Positions 46,173-58,179 of a stretch of 64,000 bases of DNA are shown here, in pieces. The notes under the pieces are model-generated. The model was given only the letters and a program-made list of their open reading frames with translations. It was not told where the DNA came from and made no database searches. The stretch spans positions 103,401,897-103,465,896 of the forward strand of contig NC_081407.1 in NCBI RefSeq assembly GCF_030272615.1, given 5' to 3'. The position numbers were made by a program, and so were the translations under genes. This stretch comes from Cryptomeria japonica. Its lineage: Eukaryota > Streptophyta > Pinopsida > Cupressales > Cupressaceae. Position 1 is the stretch's first letter; each line of letters opens with the position of its first letter.

Positions 46173-47646
46173 TTGCAGGATGATCCTGAAGCTATAGATG
46201 ATGCTTTCCCAAATGAACATTTGTTATTGATAAAACCTCACACTCCCTGGTATGTTGATATTGCAAATTATTTGGCTGCTAATAAGATATCTTCTCATTT
46301 TTCTCCTAAAGAAAGAAGGTTGTTGGTTGAGAAAATATTTAATTTCTCTTGGATTGCTGATTGTTTATTTTATACTGGACTTGACCAAGTCTTAAAAAGG
46401 TGTGTTAGAGAGGATGAAACATATGATATTCTTCATGCATGTCATGATGAGACATGTGGAGGAGATTTTGTTGCTAAAAGAACAATACTTAAAATCCTTA
46501 ACACATGGTATTATTAGCCAGCTTTGTATAAAGATGTAGCTCAATATACTAGAAAATGTGATAGATGCCAATGAATGGGTAGGCCTACCAGATCTAATGA
46601 AATTCCATTGTATCCTCAAATATCAGTAATGGGGATTGGATTTTATTAGACCAATTGATCCTTCTTCCAATGTGAAATCCTATAATCTAGTATGCACTGA
46701 TTATGTTACAAAATGGGTGGAAGCAAGAGCAATGATGCATGCAAGAGATAATAAGGTAGCTGAATTTCTCTATGAGGAAATATTTACTAGATATGGAATA
46801 CCAAGAGAGATTGTTTAATATCAAGAACCACAATTTACTTCCACATTAATTGCAGCATTGGTTAATGAATATAATATTAGACACAGGAAATCTACTCCAT
46901 ACCATCCTTAGGAAAATGGTCAGGTAGAGGTTACAAATAGGGATTTAGGAGCTAATCTTACCAAGATAGTAACTCTTCATAATAAAGATTGGTCAAATAG
47001 ACTTCTTGAAGCCATTAGGGCATACAGAACAACATGGAAGACAACAAGTGGTTTTACACCTTTTGAGATGGTGTATGGAAAAACAGCCATGATGCCCATT
47101 GTGTTTGAGCATAAAACTCTTAGAACAACTCTGTAATTGAATATGACTCTGTTAGAAGCACAAAAAGACCGCATCATGCAATTGAATTCCCTAGATGAGC
47201 TGAGAAAGATGGATGTCCAACATACATAAATTATTCAAAATCAACATGCTAAATGGCATAATAAATATATTAAGGAGAGAAAATTTAAATCTGGAGATTG
47301 GGCATTGTTATATGATTCCAGATATAAGGATACAATGGGGAAGTTGCAGACACATTGGTTGGGCCCATATGAGATTGATGAAGTTTTTCAAAATGGAGCA
47401 GTTCAGTTGGCAACAATAGACCCAGTCAGATTCAAACTTTTGGTCAATGGTCATCGACTATGCCTTTATCTTAATCCTGAGATAAAAGAAGAGTTCCTGC
47501 AGCAATTTGACAACCAAGTGTAAACCACAATTCCTACAGCCTCTACAGGGGACCTTGTTGGCACAATTATTGCAGCCTCTAAAGAGGACCTTCTTGGCAC
47601 AGTTCCTACAGCCTCTGCAGGGGACCTTCTTGGTCCCGAGTCTTAA
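46173..47646 (+). pseudogene. Integrase of Athila-like element with repeat tail
   Basis: Integrase zinc-binding part (ILHACHDETCGGDF; CDRCQ) and core (VCTDYVTKWVEA; QFTS; NGQVEVTNRDL), then TPFEMVYGK and the C-terminal YKDTMGKLQTHWLGPYEI. The usual second Asp is replaced (YQEPQFTS), so the DDE triad is broken. A stop at 47521 precedes an in-frame tail made of three 12-residue repeats, ending at 47644. Confidence 0.87.
47531..47638 (+). repeat. Three exact-length 36-bp tandem repeats
   Basis: Units at 47531-47566, 47567-47602 and 47603-47638 share gcagcctct/acagcctct and ggaccttcttgg. In the pol frame each encodes 12 residues of the type TASxGDLxGTxP. Confidence 0.85.
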
Positions 47647-48221
47647 AATTCCTTTTGCATGCATTCATAATAAGCATTTCCATATTTTATGGAAATACAA
47701 TTCTCTGCTAATAATTTTCTCATCCACCTCATCTCATTTCATTTCTATTTGTCACATCACCTCATCTCATATCATGAGTAACTAATTGTTTGATTGGAGC
47801 ATTAATTATCATGACTGCAGGTATGTATAGTATTTATTTTTCTTTAATTATGTATTTAAACTTTCATTGTGATTATTGGCTACTATTATTCACATAATCT
47901 ATATTCCCTTCCCTCTAACATTTTTTCACATGTGTGGACACGTGTCATCTTAAGTTGTGGGGGGGTGTTTACGGTTCTATTTATGACTGCATAATTATGT
48001 GTCCTTATCCATGATGTGTTTTAATTTTCTTGACATCATTTTTGAATGAGTTAGTACTGATGTGAAATCCTACAGTACGAGCGAGTATACCTTTCCTGTC
48101 GCCATAGTTGATGAAAGGTGTTGAAGAATAAATAAAAGATTATTGGCCATGAATTTTCAAATCTCGTAGGATATTTCAGCCTTTCATTTTGTTGTGGTGA
48201 TTATTTTTGAATGTCAAGTTA
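47647..48221 (+). other. Athila-like spacer between integrase and 3' ORF
   Basis: No coding signal. A good splice-donor-like cag/gtatgt lies near 47818 and an acceptor-like tttcag near 48171. If used, they would join an upstream leader to the 3' ORF, but this is speculation. Confidence 0.4.
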
Positions 48222-50265
48222 TCCATGGGAGGTGCCCCTATCCGTCATGAGCCTGTGATTCATGACATTTTGTTGTAGGACAACCAATCTGAACACTATT
48301 TCCAGACCTATGGGTGGATTGATTATATTTTGAAATTGATAGATTTTAATGAGGAGATTTCATAGGAATTTATGTGCACATTCAATGAAGGGGAGGATTT
48401 TGTCAAAGGGTTACATTTCATAGCCATAGAGCTAATAATAGTCAAAGTCACCGAGTTGCTATAGGATGGAGAACTATTTCCTGAGGTAAAAGATGCAAGA
48501 AGTGCAAGGGAAGAGTTTACTCACCTAGCTGATGGACCTCTAAACATGGACAAGCAAGGAACTAAGCGGATATCTCTTCTAGGAGAATGGCCACAAGTTG
48601 CATTTTATGTAATGAAATATTTAACATGTGATGGTAAGTACTCCAATCTGCATTCTGTCCATTTCAAATTATTGAGTCATTTGAGGCATGGCCGAAGGAT
48701 GAATATTACAAATGTTTTGTATCATCTTATCTCTATTAGTGCAAAGGAGACACAGAAGGGTAGTACCCGTTATGTAAGTCATCACAAATTAATCAAATTA
48801 TTCATAGAATGGTCTCTTAGAGATGTCTTGTAGATGTCATGGAGAGAGTTTGAGGATATTAGGCAATTTGGGGAAGAAAATATTCTTGTTGTAGAAGAAA
48901 TTGCAAAAGAAAGAGCCAAGTGTTGAGCAGCCCTCCACTCAAACTCAAAGTGGAATTGCATTTTTGAAAAGGAAAGGTAAATAAAAATAAAAAGGCGATG
49001 CAAGGGAACAAACCATGGAATGGCCTCAAGAAGTGCAGGTTCCTCCTGTAGCAAAAAAGAGAAACATGGAGGATTTTCCTATAGCAAAACCTCCTATAGC
49101 CACACAGGAATTGCCATTAAGAAGAAGCCATCAGGTTAAGAAAAGAACTCAGGCAATAGGAGATGTGAGTGAGGTTATTTCTATGGAAACATTAAAATTA
49201 GGGCATGAAAGTCAGAAAGAGGGTAAGCCACAGGAAGGACATGAAGTTGAAAGACTGTCAAATTTAGCCCAAATAGAAAAATAGTTTGAAGAAATAGGTG
49301 ATAAGATCTTGAGACCTCAAGTAACTATTCACAAGCTCCCTTCATGTCTCACTAGCTTATCCGTTGCCCTCACATTTTATAGACAGTAGGAAATAGAAAA
49401 TGCTAGGCTACAGGGGATAATTGACAAGCAACAAAAGGAAATTGAAAAGAGGGACAACCAAATTGTTGAGTTACAAACCAAAGTAGATGTTGTAGAAAAC
49501 ATGGTTCCCAAGTTAATGCAGTACAAGGCTCCGCGAAGAGTTTATATTGTATATCTGAAGTAACAGTATCTATGTTTTAAACTTAACCGCATTGTTAGGG
49601 ATCTAAGCCCTTCTTTGAAGACTTCACAGGAGTTTTATAGTGCCTACCAAAGCTCTCTTACAACCATTAAGAATTTTCTATGTGAGTTTTATTTGCATAA
49701 TTATGTTGTCTCTTTTGATAATGAATGGAATCCCTTGTTGTATATTGGTGATATTTAGTTAAAAGCATTGATGTCCTAGATACAAAATGAAATTAGTATG
49801 GGAGTACAATCTAGAACGTATAGGAACTTAGATCTTGATTGTCCACTACCACTCAGAGATGAGGCTAAAAACCCATGATAGATGTACTATGACTAGAAAA
49901 AATTATTGACTAGACCTAATGTCAGAAGCCAAGTTTTACCATTGAGAGAGGAAGTATTTCAAGAGTATAAAAATTTGGTTGGAACCAAGAAAAAAGTTGT
50001 AGTTGAATGTATGGCTCACTGTTGGAACATCCTTCCAAAGGACCTAAAGAAGGGTGAACCCCATTCATTGCCCAATTATCATGCAGCCACAAAAAGAGCT
50101 CACAAGTATATCCGCTTAGGCAGGACAAAAGGTAATGATTGGCTACCTTTGATATTTCAACCACCTATCCTTATGTGGCCATTGATGAGATACAGAGCTA
50201 CAGATAAAATGTATGATGAGATCATGGAGGAAGCCAGGTGGGCTAGGCTAGAGAAAATGAAATGA
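48222..50265 (+). pseudogene. Extra 3' ORF of Athila-like element, unknown function
   Basis: About 680 codons from ATG 48222 (MGGAPIRHEPVIHD), with several stops and one frameshift near 48830-48900. The N-terminal part (YGWIDYILKLIDFNEEIS; YSNLHSVHFKLLSHLRHG; HHKLIKLFIEWSL) resembles proteins of unknown function often carried by plant gypsy elements. A Lys/Pro-rich hinge follows, then a coiled coil near 49385-49500 (ENARLQGIIDKQQKEIEKRD) and a helical C-terminal part with WARLEKMK at the end. It occupies the env-like slot, but no signal peptide or membrane segment is visible, so an envelope role is not supported. Confidence 0.7.
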
Positions 50266-50379
50266 TTTTATTAGACCCTGGCTATAGGAGGCATAAGACA
50301 AGGTACCATAGGTGATTTTAGGGTCAGTGCTAGAGTAAGGAATTTTCCTCCTGCTAGAGGACCATCAAGACATTAAGTT

Positions 50380-50389
50380 AGGGGGGAAA
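50380..50389 (+). promoter_or_regulatory. Polypurine tract of Athila-like element
   Basis: aggggggaaa abuts the 3' LTR start TGATGAGC at 50390. Confidence 0.8.
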
Positions 50390-51633
50390 TGATGAGCTAA
50401 AATAATAGCTCTTCTATTTCTATGACTGATATGTTTTTCCTATATTTGAAGTTGCATATTGGGACAATGCTTAAGTCATGTGATGTATCAAAGTTTTGAT
50501 TATGTGCATTTTGAATGATAGCCAAACTTGTTGAACCCTGTATTGTTCTGACTTAATATTCCTATAGCTATGCAAATTATTATGGTAATATCATGCATGG
50601 ATGTATAAATGTTGTGATTAATGGAAATATATATATATATATATCCTTGTATGTTCTAACCTTTAATGTAGGAGTAAATAAGTTGTTGCAGAAGTGATTG
50701 TATTAAGCCAAATGGAGAATCACACGATGCAAACAATTGGAGACATTTCAGGGTGGTTGAGCATTTAAAATAGTGGAGAAGATGGTGTTTGAGTGAATCA
50801 GAAAAGGAATAGAAAGGAGATACCAGACTCATTTACGGTTGTCTCCAACAAGCATCAATCTAGTAACCACTGCCATGCTATATTCTTGGCAGTTGTTTAG
50901 TAAAATCTCATGTTCTCTGTGGATTGACTTCTTCTCCTTGCTCTAATAAATGTTTTCACCTAATTTCATGGGCATGATCTAAGTAGTTGAAAGTTTGTTA
51001 TAACTTTCTTATAAATAAAGACCTACACCTCTTCATAGAGGTTAGACAACATTTTCCCGAATTAGAAGCATTTCTCTTATCTCATGCATTGTATCGACTT
51101 TTGGAAATAATGAATAAAATCTATGTTATTCTGAGTATATAGAATCATTTTGAAGTCTGGATACACTCATCCAAGGGGGCCCACTTGGTGATTATTCATC
51201 TGTGATTGTTAGAGTAAGTTTCCTTTTCACTGTAGTAGATGTTCTAGCAACTGATTGTTCCTGCAGCCACTGGAACTAGATCTTGTGACTATTCCTACAG
51301 CCAAAGTAGATAGAGTAATTCTTGTTTGTTAGCTCTAAACTTAGTTAACAGTTATTTAGTTAAAATATTCTGCTAATGTTAAGATTTCTTGTATCCATTC
51401 AGTTGTCATATTTTTTCTTGTTTATTTTAGATAGACTTAGTTACTATAGTAGTGCAGAATGACTCTCACTGGAACTTAGTGAATATATAATGCAAACCCA
51501 TTTCAAGTAATACATCCCTAGGTTGACAAGTAAATAAACCTCAATCATGAAAATGATAGCTACTCGGAATAGATGACCAATCTTTGAGTTAAGACATTAA
51601 ATCTAGTTATTGTTCTTATTGGCTAGGCAAACA
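50390..51633 (+). repeat. 3' LTR of Athila-like element
   Basis: Partner of 33328-34555, ending ggcaaaca before the duplication tctag. It carries an (AT)n run near 50628-50643 not seen at that length in the 5' LTR. Confidence 0.92.
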
Positions 51634-51638
51634 TCTAG

Positions 51639-52600
51639 TAGGATCTACAACCTGAAGTCTTAATATGCACCACTATAACCTCCATCTATATGGCCTATTA
51701 TCCACCCATGCAAAGATAAATCTAATAAATGAACTTAAACCATCATCCATATTTTCCAAAAAATTGATCATCCAATCAATCATAAAGACTTAAAATATTT
51801 CATTGATTCATAACAAATAAAAATTGAATTCTCATTTGAGATGATATATGAGGAAAATGTAGGAGTGGGGAAAGTACAAACAAATATATTTCCAAAGCTT
51901 CACCCATGAAATCAAGGAATTGAACCTTGTAGGAGTTCTAATCTACCTGTATAGTGGTAAAGACCATAAATGCATGTGTTGCATATAGAATAATTAATAT
52001 AACTTTCTCATCATTACCATTAGAACCCAAAACCTAGCAAAGAATAAGGAAGGCCAGTATGGAAATTAAAGGCAAGGAAGATCACATCAACTTTGCAAAA
52101 TATTTTTGTTTTCATTCTCAATCAAAATTTGGCTAGAGTAAAGAAGTAGCCCCACCTTTCTATTCTAGATGTTATCTTGCGTTCTAGTTTTTTAAATGTG
52201 TTGGACTTTCTTTTTTCAATTTATTTATGTGGTGGAAGTATCAAGAATGTCTAATATATTAATAGATGTGTTTGTGATACATAAGTATGGACACACATAG
52301 AAAATTTTATCTTTTTCACACTTATTCTATTGAAGAAAAAATAGAGGCATATTTAATACGTGTTCTAACACAATGTTTATAAAATATAAGCATATCTTAG
52401 ATATGCATTTCATACTTATTTTATGTTAATATTCATACACATCGTGTTCAATTTTTGAGAACAATTTTTTCTTTCATTTTTCTCTCCTTCATTATTTTAT
52501 GGTATTAATCATAATTAATTTCTTTAACACATCATGTTTAATTTTGTGTAACAATTTTTGTTTTCATTCTTCTCTCCTTCATTGGTTTATGCTTTTGATT
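51639..52600. other. Gene-free host stretch
   Basis: AT-rich with no coding signal. Near its right end a unit of about 88 bases (catcrtgttyaattttt...cttctctccttcatt) occurs at 52440 and 52528. A third copy lies at 54459 beyond the LINE-like insert. Confidence 0.5.
52440..52600 (+). repeat. Two tandem 88-bp units
   Basis: Units begin at about 52440 and 52528; a related third begins at about 54459. They share ctctccttcatt, ttaatcata.ttaatttctt and acacatcatgtt. Confidence 0.6.
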
Positions 52601-54419
52601 AAAAACTAGCATTGACTAGGGCACTGACCCTTTAATGTAGTTATATTCTATAAAAAACAAAGCATGTAGGCAATACAACACAACAATATATGGGAGCAAG
52701 CCCCAAACAAACAACTATCAAAACTTCAACAACCCAAACCCAGCTCAAGGGAGGTAATGGACACCCAAGCCTTGACACGGAGGGGTTTGGGGGGTGGGGA
52801 GGACTTTCTCTTTTGTCTACAATAAACAACCATCTAGGTGATACTATCATTGGGACCATCAAATGAGTGATCAAGCGGTAAGGATGCCTCTTGGAAACCA
52901 TCAGTAGAGAAAATATTAAGCTATTGCTGGACAACAACCTATTGTAATGGAGAAATAGGGGGATACAATGGAACACCAATAGGTTGCTGCAAATGAATTG
53001 CATTAGGAGTAGAACCAATAGGTGAAGAGAAAAGCTACAAGTCAGCAGTGATAGTAGGTGATTCTATGGGGGCAAAGACAGTGGAATCAACTACAACATC
53101 AACAAAATTAAGAGGCACCTCAAACTCCTAGGAGAAGTCATCTGAATCCAGATCAGTAGCATGGATGGTTAAATGATCAATAGTAGTGTCGTTCCACCAG
53201 GTAGTAACACCTTTGTATCATGAAATGGAGCAGTCTGAAGCAAGGTGACCCATAGAGAAACATTTCTGACAATGAAAGGGGAAGCCTCAAAATTTAGTGG
53301 TTAAGTCCAAGGTCGATCCCCAACCATGAGAACCGCATCTTCCAAAAGAGGCGAGGAGATGTCAATATCAACTAAGATGTAGGCAAAGGTAGTGTGGTCC
53401 ATTGAAGACATATCATCATCAACCTTTAAGAAATGAACAATAGAGTTGTTGATAGCCTCATAGAAATAATACTCCCAAAAATGAAGAGGGGGATTAGGGA
53501 GGCGAACCCAAATTGGACGCACATTAAGCAATTCAATGAGAGGGTTGAAGGAAGTTGTCCAAGGCTTGCAAGAGAGGGAATGCATATGTCAAGCCCACAA
53601 CTTGCCCAAAACCAAATCTCGATCAACCGATGATATAAAAGAAGCAATGAAAAAGCCTTTAGCACAAGGAAAAAGCTCAATATTATGAGCCACCAAAGGC
53701 TTCCAATAGTCACTCACCTAGCAATTGAGGTCTAGTAATGAAGGCCAGAGTTTAGATAATCTGTGCACTAAAGAACAACATTGGTATAACCCAATGTTGT
53801 CCACCACATCCTGTCCATAGACCACCACAAGGGAGGATTTGGAACAGGGAAGAGGAAAACCCCCTTAGAGGGCTAGGCAATAGTTTAAACAACATGAGAA
53901 AAGTTGTGCCTACTAGCAATAGAAGGTCTAGGTAGAACCATATCACCCATAGCAACCAACTATGAAGCATTACCTAGTGATTCAACACTTGCAACACTCT
54001 CCTAAAGGGAATCCAAGTGTGGGGGAGGGCACAAACCAGCCACAACCCCCACAACAACTAATTCCACATAGGAGGGGCTGAACCATCAACAAGAAAAAAG
54101 GGCATAGGCAAACCAACACCAACCAGATCTCCAATGAGCCCCACACAATAAGGGAGAGGGGGAAAATAGGTTGAAGAGGGCATGCTAGGAAGGAAGGAAG
54201 ATTTTGCAGAGCGTTTGGTAGCTACAACAACATTGCACAACATCATGACAAAGGCAAACTATAGAGAGGACGTGGAAGGGTTTGCACCATGGTCGCCACC
54301 AGCGCACACCTCCACCCCATACACCACTAGTGAATGACCAGGAGGAACACTAACAAAAGGCATAGTGGAAGTAGTAGCAATGGTCAAGTTGCAATGAGCG
54401 AGATAGACCATTTTCAAAA
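52601..54419 (-). pseudogene. LINE ORF1-like protein (DUF4283 plus CCHC knuckle), broken
   Basis: On the minus strand, near 53680-53300, the pieces PCAKGFFIASF, DRDLVLGKLWA, WVRLPNPPLHFWEYYF, FLKVDDDMSSMDHTTFA and ILVDIDIS form a DUF4283-type domain as found in ORF1 of plant L1-like retrotransposons. At about 53275-53220 it continues into a CCHC knuckle (FHCQKCFSMGHLASDC). Stops interrupt the frame between these pieces. A Pro/Ser-rich stretch follows to about 52650. No endonuclease or reverse transcriptase is present, so only the ORF1 portion is here. A flanking tggtttatg on both sides (about 52581 and 54420) may be a target-site duplication. Confidence 0.75.
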
Positions 54420-54842
54420 TGGTTTATGTTATTAATCATACTTAATTTCTTTTACACATCATGTTCAATTTTTTGTAATCTTTTTTTTGTTTTTCTGTCC
54501 TTTCTCTATGTCCATTTATAATACTCACAATTTGAGGAAATATTATTTTATATTTTGAATGTGTGGTTTTTTTCAAGTGATGTTTTTTTCTTCAATAATA
54601 TGATAGGAATAATGGATGCATACTACATATTTGGGATAAATGGAGCATACACATTTAAGTGGCTCAATTTCTAGATTCCAAAATACTCATATCTTTTAAT
54701 GGGTGTTATTTCTTTCATTTCGGTGTTTATGCTTGTTTAGCTAGATTTGCAAGAACACAAAATTGGGGAAAAAATATAGAGGGAAAGGTGTATGCTTCAC
54801 ACTCTTACCTCTATATTTGAGCCATTACTCATAGATGTTTTT
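54420..54842. repeat. Dispersed repeat, copy 2, and flank
   Basis: Positions 54682-54842 match 881-1038. The rest is AT-rich and includes the third 88-bp unit near 54459. No gene. Confidence 0.55.
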
Positions 54843-54935
54843 TATTAGTAAAGCATCGTTAACCAGAGCCCTAACCCTTAACATAGTCAAAGACTATCAA
54901 CAACATATTAACAACACCAAAATATCAAGGGTGCC
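54843..54935 (-). mobile_element. Possible short 3' end of a second LINE copy
   Basis: agcatcgttaaccagagccc and the following taacccttaacatagt align with the sequence at 52603-52645 at the end of the LINE-like insert. This suggests a 5'-truncated second copy. Confidence 0.35.
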
Positions 54936-54940
54936 GATAT

Positions 54941-56542
54941 TGAACACATAGTACCACTGAGAGGGGGGTGAATTAGTGGTTCCTAAAATTTTTCCTTGTT
55001 TAAGGCAACTTCAAAATACTGGTCATTATAGAGGGGGTTGAATCAGTGGTTCCTAAAACTTTTTCCTTGTTTAAGCCAACTTCAAAATATTGGTTGTTAT
55101 CTTAAACACTAATCAATCAAACCAGTAAAGCTAATGAGGAGACCAAACAAGATAAACACACAAATGCAACCCACAACATCAGATGTATGAGAAAAACCCA
55201 ATATAGTAAAAACCTCAGTGAGAAATGTTGTTGGAGACTACTGCTCCAATCCAGCCTCACAAGTGAAACACTAAATTACAAATATTTAGGACACCAGCCC
55301 AAGGAGCACCAACCCCTAAACCAAGCACTAGCTTGGTGATGTATATTGAAATACAATTTTGATACATTTATGGCTTCTTGTTGTGAATGAATTTTGCAAC
55401 TCTTGAACAAATAGGTCTCTATCAATTAGGAGTCTTCTCTTCTTTACTAAATATCACACTACTTGTTAATAGCTTGCTCTTTCTGATTCTCTTCTCTTTC
55501 TCTCACAACCTCACAACACTTTGTATCACACCTGGATGCCTTCTTGATCACTCACACTTCACCAATTTTCTCAACTGTTAGACTTGCTACCATTATATCG
55601 GTACTCTGTCACTGTCGATTAAACCCTCTCACCAATTTTCTTGTTGACTCACTATGCAAATTTCTTAGAATAAATTCTTAGGGTGATGATTCTTCTCTTT
55701 ACTCTACTTCGTCTCCATAAGCATCATCCTTTTCTGTTTCGAGCTTTTATATTTATAACCATGGATTCTCTCCAAGAATGCATTCAAACATTATCATGTT
55801 AGGTTTTCCTTTTCCAACTCAATCCAAATCCCCTTTGATTCGATCTTATTTTCAGTGATATGATCTTTATGACAACGATCAATCACCAGCTGAACTTCGC
55901 ATTCCAATGTGCATTTTCTAAATATGGAGGTCTACACTATGCTTTTCTGTATTTCTATATCACTCATCATTAATGGCTTTGTTGTTTCCTTCACCTAACA
56001 GGTACGAAGATAAAATATTCTTGGAAGTTCAGTGTGATTGCTTTTCCAGCTTGCCTTCCTTGAGCCACAATATTCTGGCATCGTTCGTGACTTGCGGGTT
56101 ACTCATTAAAGCCAACTTGCTTGCATATTTGTTACATCGATGCACACTCCACTGACCTATGCAATACCTCCACCTGGCATCCAATTGTCATGCTTGTCGA
56201 CATCCACCTTTGCTTGGTTTTCTATGTCGGTTTGACGTACTTTGTTGACCCAGGTTGACTATTGATTTAGTATATGTTACCAGTATGACCATCAAACATC
56301 CTTTTTGTTATGTTCACTGGTTGTTGTGCCTTCATAACACACAAACAACCTTCATCCCGATTTTTGTCTTACCAGTAAGCCTTCTTTATTGATAGATGAC
56401 CCAAGTCATGTGTACCAATATCCTTCCTTCTATTTTCTCACTCTCATGTGTATTTCCATAATATCAATCACCCCTTCTTACTTACTTTACCAAACCGGTT
56501 GACATCAATGACAACTTAATGCCGAATGCCAAAATGCCAACA
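54941..56542 (-). repeat. 3' LTR of copia C
   Basis: On the element strand it starts TGTTGGCATTTTGGC at 56542. The far edge (plus-strand tgaacacatag at 54941) is chosen from the TG/CA rule and is less certain. TATAAATA lies at 55757-55750 (element strand). Confidence 0.75.
54958..55100 (+). repeat. Tandem duplication in copia C LTR
   Basis: A unit of about 65 bases (gagggggg.tgaat.agtggttcc ... ttcaaaata.tggt) occurs twice in a row, at 54958-55025 and 55025-55095. Confidence 0.75.
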
Positions 56543-56555
56543 ATCTCCCCCTTTA
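56543..56555 (-). promoter_or_regulatory. Polypurine tract of copia C
   Basis: Element strand aaagggggagat, flush with the LTR start. The same motif occurs in copia A and element D. Confidence 0.8.
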
Positions 56556-56687
56556 GCATTGATGTCAACTTACTACAAGACACTTCATACCAGTACATTT
56601 ATCCCCCTTTGACACAATGACAAAGGGTACTATACACTCCCCCTTTGATCCATACTAATCTCCCCCTGAACTATATAACTCTTTTTC

Positions 56688-57780
56688 TTAAGTGCATAAG
56701 GCAGATGATACAACTCCCAACTTGTGTTGGAGGCACTCAAAGGTGCTTACCGGTAATGGTTTGGTGAAAATGTTTGCTACTTGTTCTCTGGTAGGGACAT
56801 AATCCATCTTTACTTCCCATCCTTCAACCTTATCTCTGAGGAAATGATACTTGATAGCAATGTGCTTTTTTTCAGAATGCATCACCAGATTCTTTTCTAT
56901 GTTGATTGTACCCGAATTATCACACCAAATGAGAATAGGATTAGTGATTTCCACCTATATGTCTATGAGAGTCTGCTTCATCCAAAGCACCTAAGAGCAC
57001 CATGTAGAAGCAACAATGTTTTATGCTTCAGCAGTAGATAGAGAGACTGAGTCCTGCTTCTTGCTTTGCCATGAGACCAATCGGTCACCTAGGAAGAATG
57101 CACCACCACTTGTTATCTTCTGGTCATCAATGCAACCTACCCAAAAAACATTAGTGTATGCTTCTAAGATGTACTCCCCTTGTTTAGGGTACCACAATCC
57201 ATAACAAAGTGTACCTTGGAGGTACCTAAAAAATTTGCTAACTGCATTCATATGGGACTGCTTTGGTGCAGCTTGGAATCTAGCCACCATACATATTGCC
57301 TGCACTATATCCAGTCTAGAGGCAGTTAGATGTGATAAGCTACCTATCATGGATCTATACAGTGTCTGATCCACTACCAGTGATTCATCACTCTTGCTCA
57401 ATTTTCTTTCAGCCACCATGGGGTACTTACCGATTTGCAATCCTCTAGTTGAAATTTCTTCAACATATCCTTTGCATACTTGGTTTGTGAGATAAAGATT
57501 CCCTTATCTTACTATAATATCTACAAACCAAGGAAGTATGTCAATTCACCAAGCATTGACATCCAAAATTCTGACTGCATTTGATCAGAAAATTCTTTGT
57601 AGAGGGTGTCCTTATTGCCTCCAAAGATAATGTCATCTACATACACAACCATAATGATCATGTGGCTTCCATCTTTCTTTATGTATAAATTTTTGTCAGC
57701 ACTCCCCTTTTTAAATCCTTGCTCCTTCAGGTATTGATCCAATATTGAATACCATGCTCTAGGAGCTTTCTTTAAGCCAT
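56688..57780 (-). pseudogene. Copia C reverse transcriptase/RNase H, 5'-truncated
   Basis: Minus strand from 57780: GLKKAPRAWYSI, GSADKNLYIKK, VVYVDDIIFGG (catalytic YVDD near 57640), [58 protein letters not shown] and the end VANIFTKPLP at about 56750. A one-base deletion near 57420 (STP/MVAE) shifts the frame, and stops lie near 57520-57500 and 57020. It ends with TAA at 56688. The N-terminal half of pol and gag are outside the window. Confidence 0.9.
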
Positions 57781-58147
57781 TGTAAAGCGGAAAATCGATC
57801 GAACCCTAGTTTCTCTCCCCTCTTCCAACTCCAAGGAGAGAGAAGGGAGGTTGCTAGGGTTGATGGTTTTCACTTGGGAGACTTTACATTCAAAAGAGGG
57901 GTTGAAACCCACAAGATCCAATCCCACACAATGCAAGATTGGATGCTAAATGAATTTCAAGGGTTAAGACAGCAAGGCTACCCTCTTTTGTAAAGAATGT
58001 TGATAGAAGAATTAAGCTAGAAATGCATAGAAAGTGAGAAAGATTCACTTATAAACTGAGATAGGGATATAGGATGAAGCTGCGGACCTAGAATTAGCAG
58101 TAAAATGTCGATATGGCACTGTCCTGCAAATTTGAGCGAAAGTTGAC

Positions 58148-58179
58148 GGGACGATGGCTCCCGGTGTGCACACGGTCCT
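58148..58179 (-). promoter_or_regulatory. Hairpin module in copy II LTR
   Basis: GGGACGATGG...GTGTGCACACGGTCC: an inverted repeat around GTGCAC. Confidence 0.5.

Larger units (their letters stand above)
33328..51633 (+). mobile_element. Athila/Tat-like Ty3/gypsy retrotransposon, split by element D
   Basis: LTRs at 33328-34555 and 50390-51633, an exact target-site duplication tctag (33323-33327 and 51634-51638), a tRNA-Asp-type primer site, and the order gag, protease, reverse transcriptase, RNase H, integrase (Ty3/gypsy order), then an extra 3' ORF. It is about 10.9 kb without the 7.3-kb insert. All genes are broken. Confidence 0.93.
54941..57780 (-). mobile_element. Ty1/copia retrotransposon C, minus strand, truncated in window
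   Basis: A 3' LTR (54941-56542), a purine tract and the C-terminal half of pol on the minus strand. The reverse transcriptase is cut at 57780 by copy II of the gag/protease element. The 5' half should resume beyond 64000. Confidence 0.88.

Noticed and set aside
47458-47664. Cys-rich repeated peptide (RGCRNC-type) on the minus strand
   Set aside because: Created by the 36-bp repeats read backwards; the pol-frame reading on the plus strand continues the integrase and is the simpler explanation.
48222-50265. Envelope protein
   Set aside because: No signal peptide, cleavage site or transmembrane stretch is visible; annotated as an unknown 3' ORF instead.
53433-53633. Plus-strand frame with plausible protein sequence
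   Set aside because: It is opposite the LINE ORF1 domain on the minus strand, whose motifs are recognised; the plus-strand frame is its shadow.
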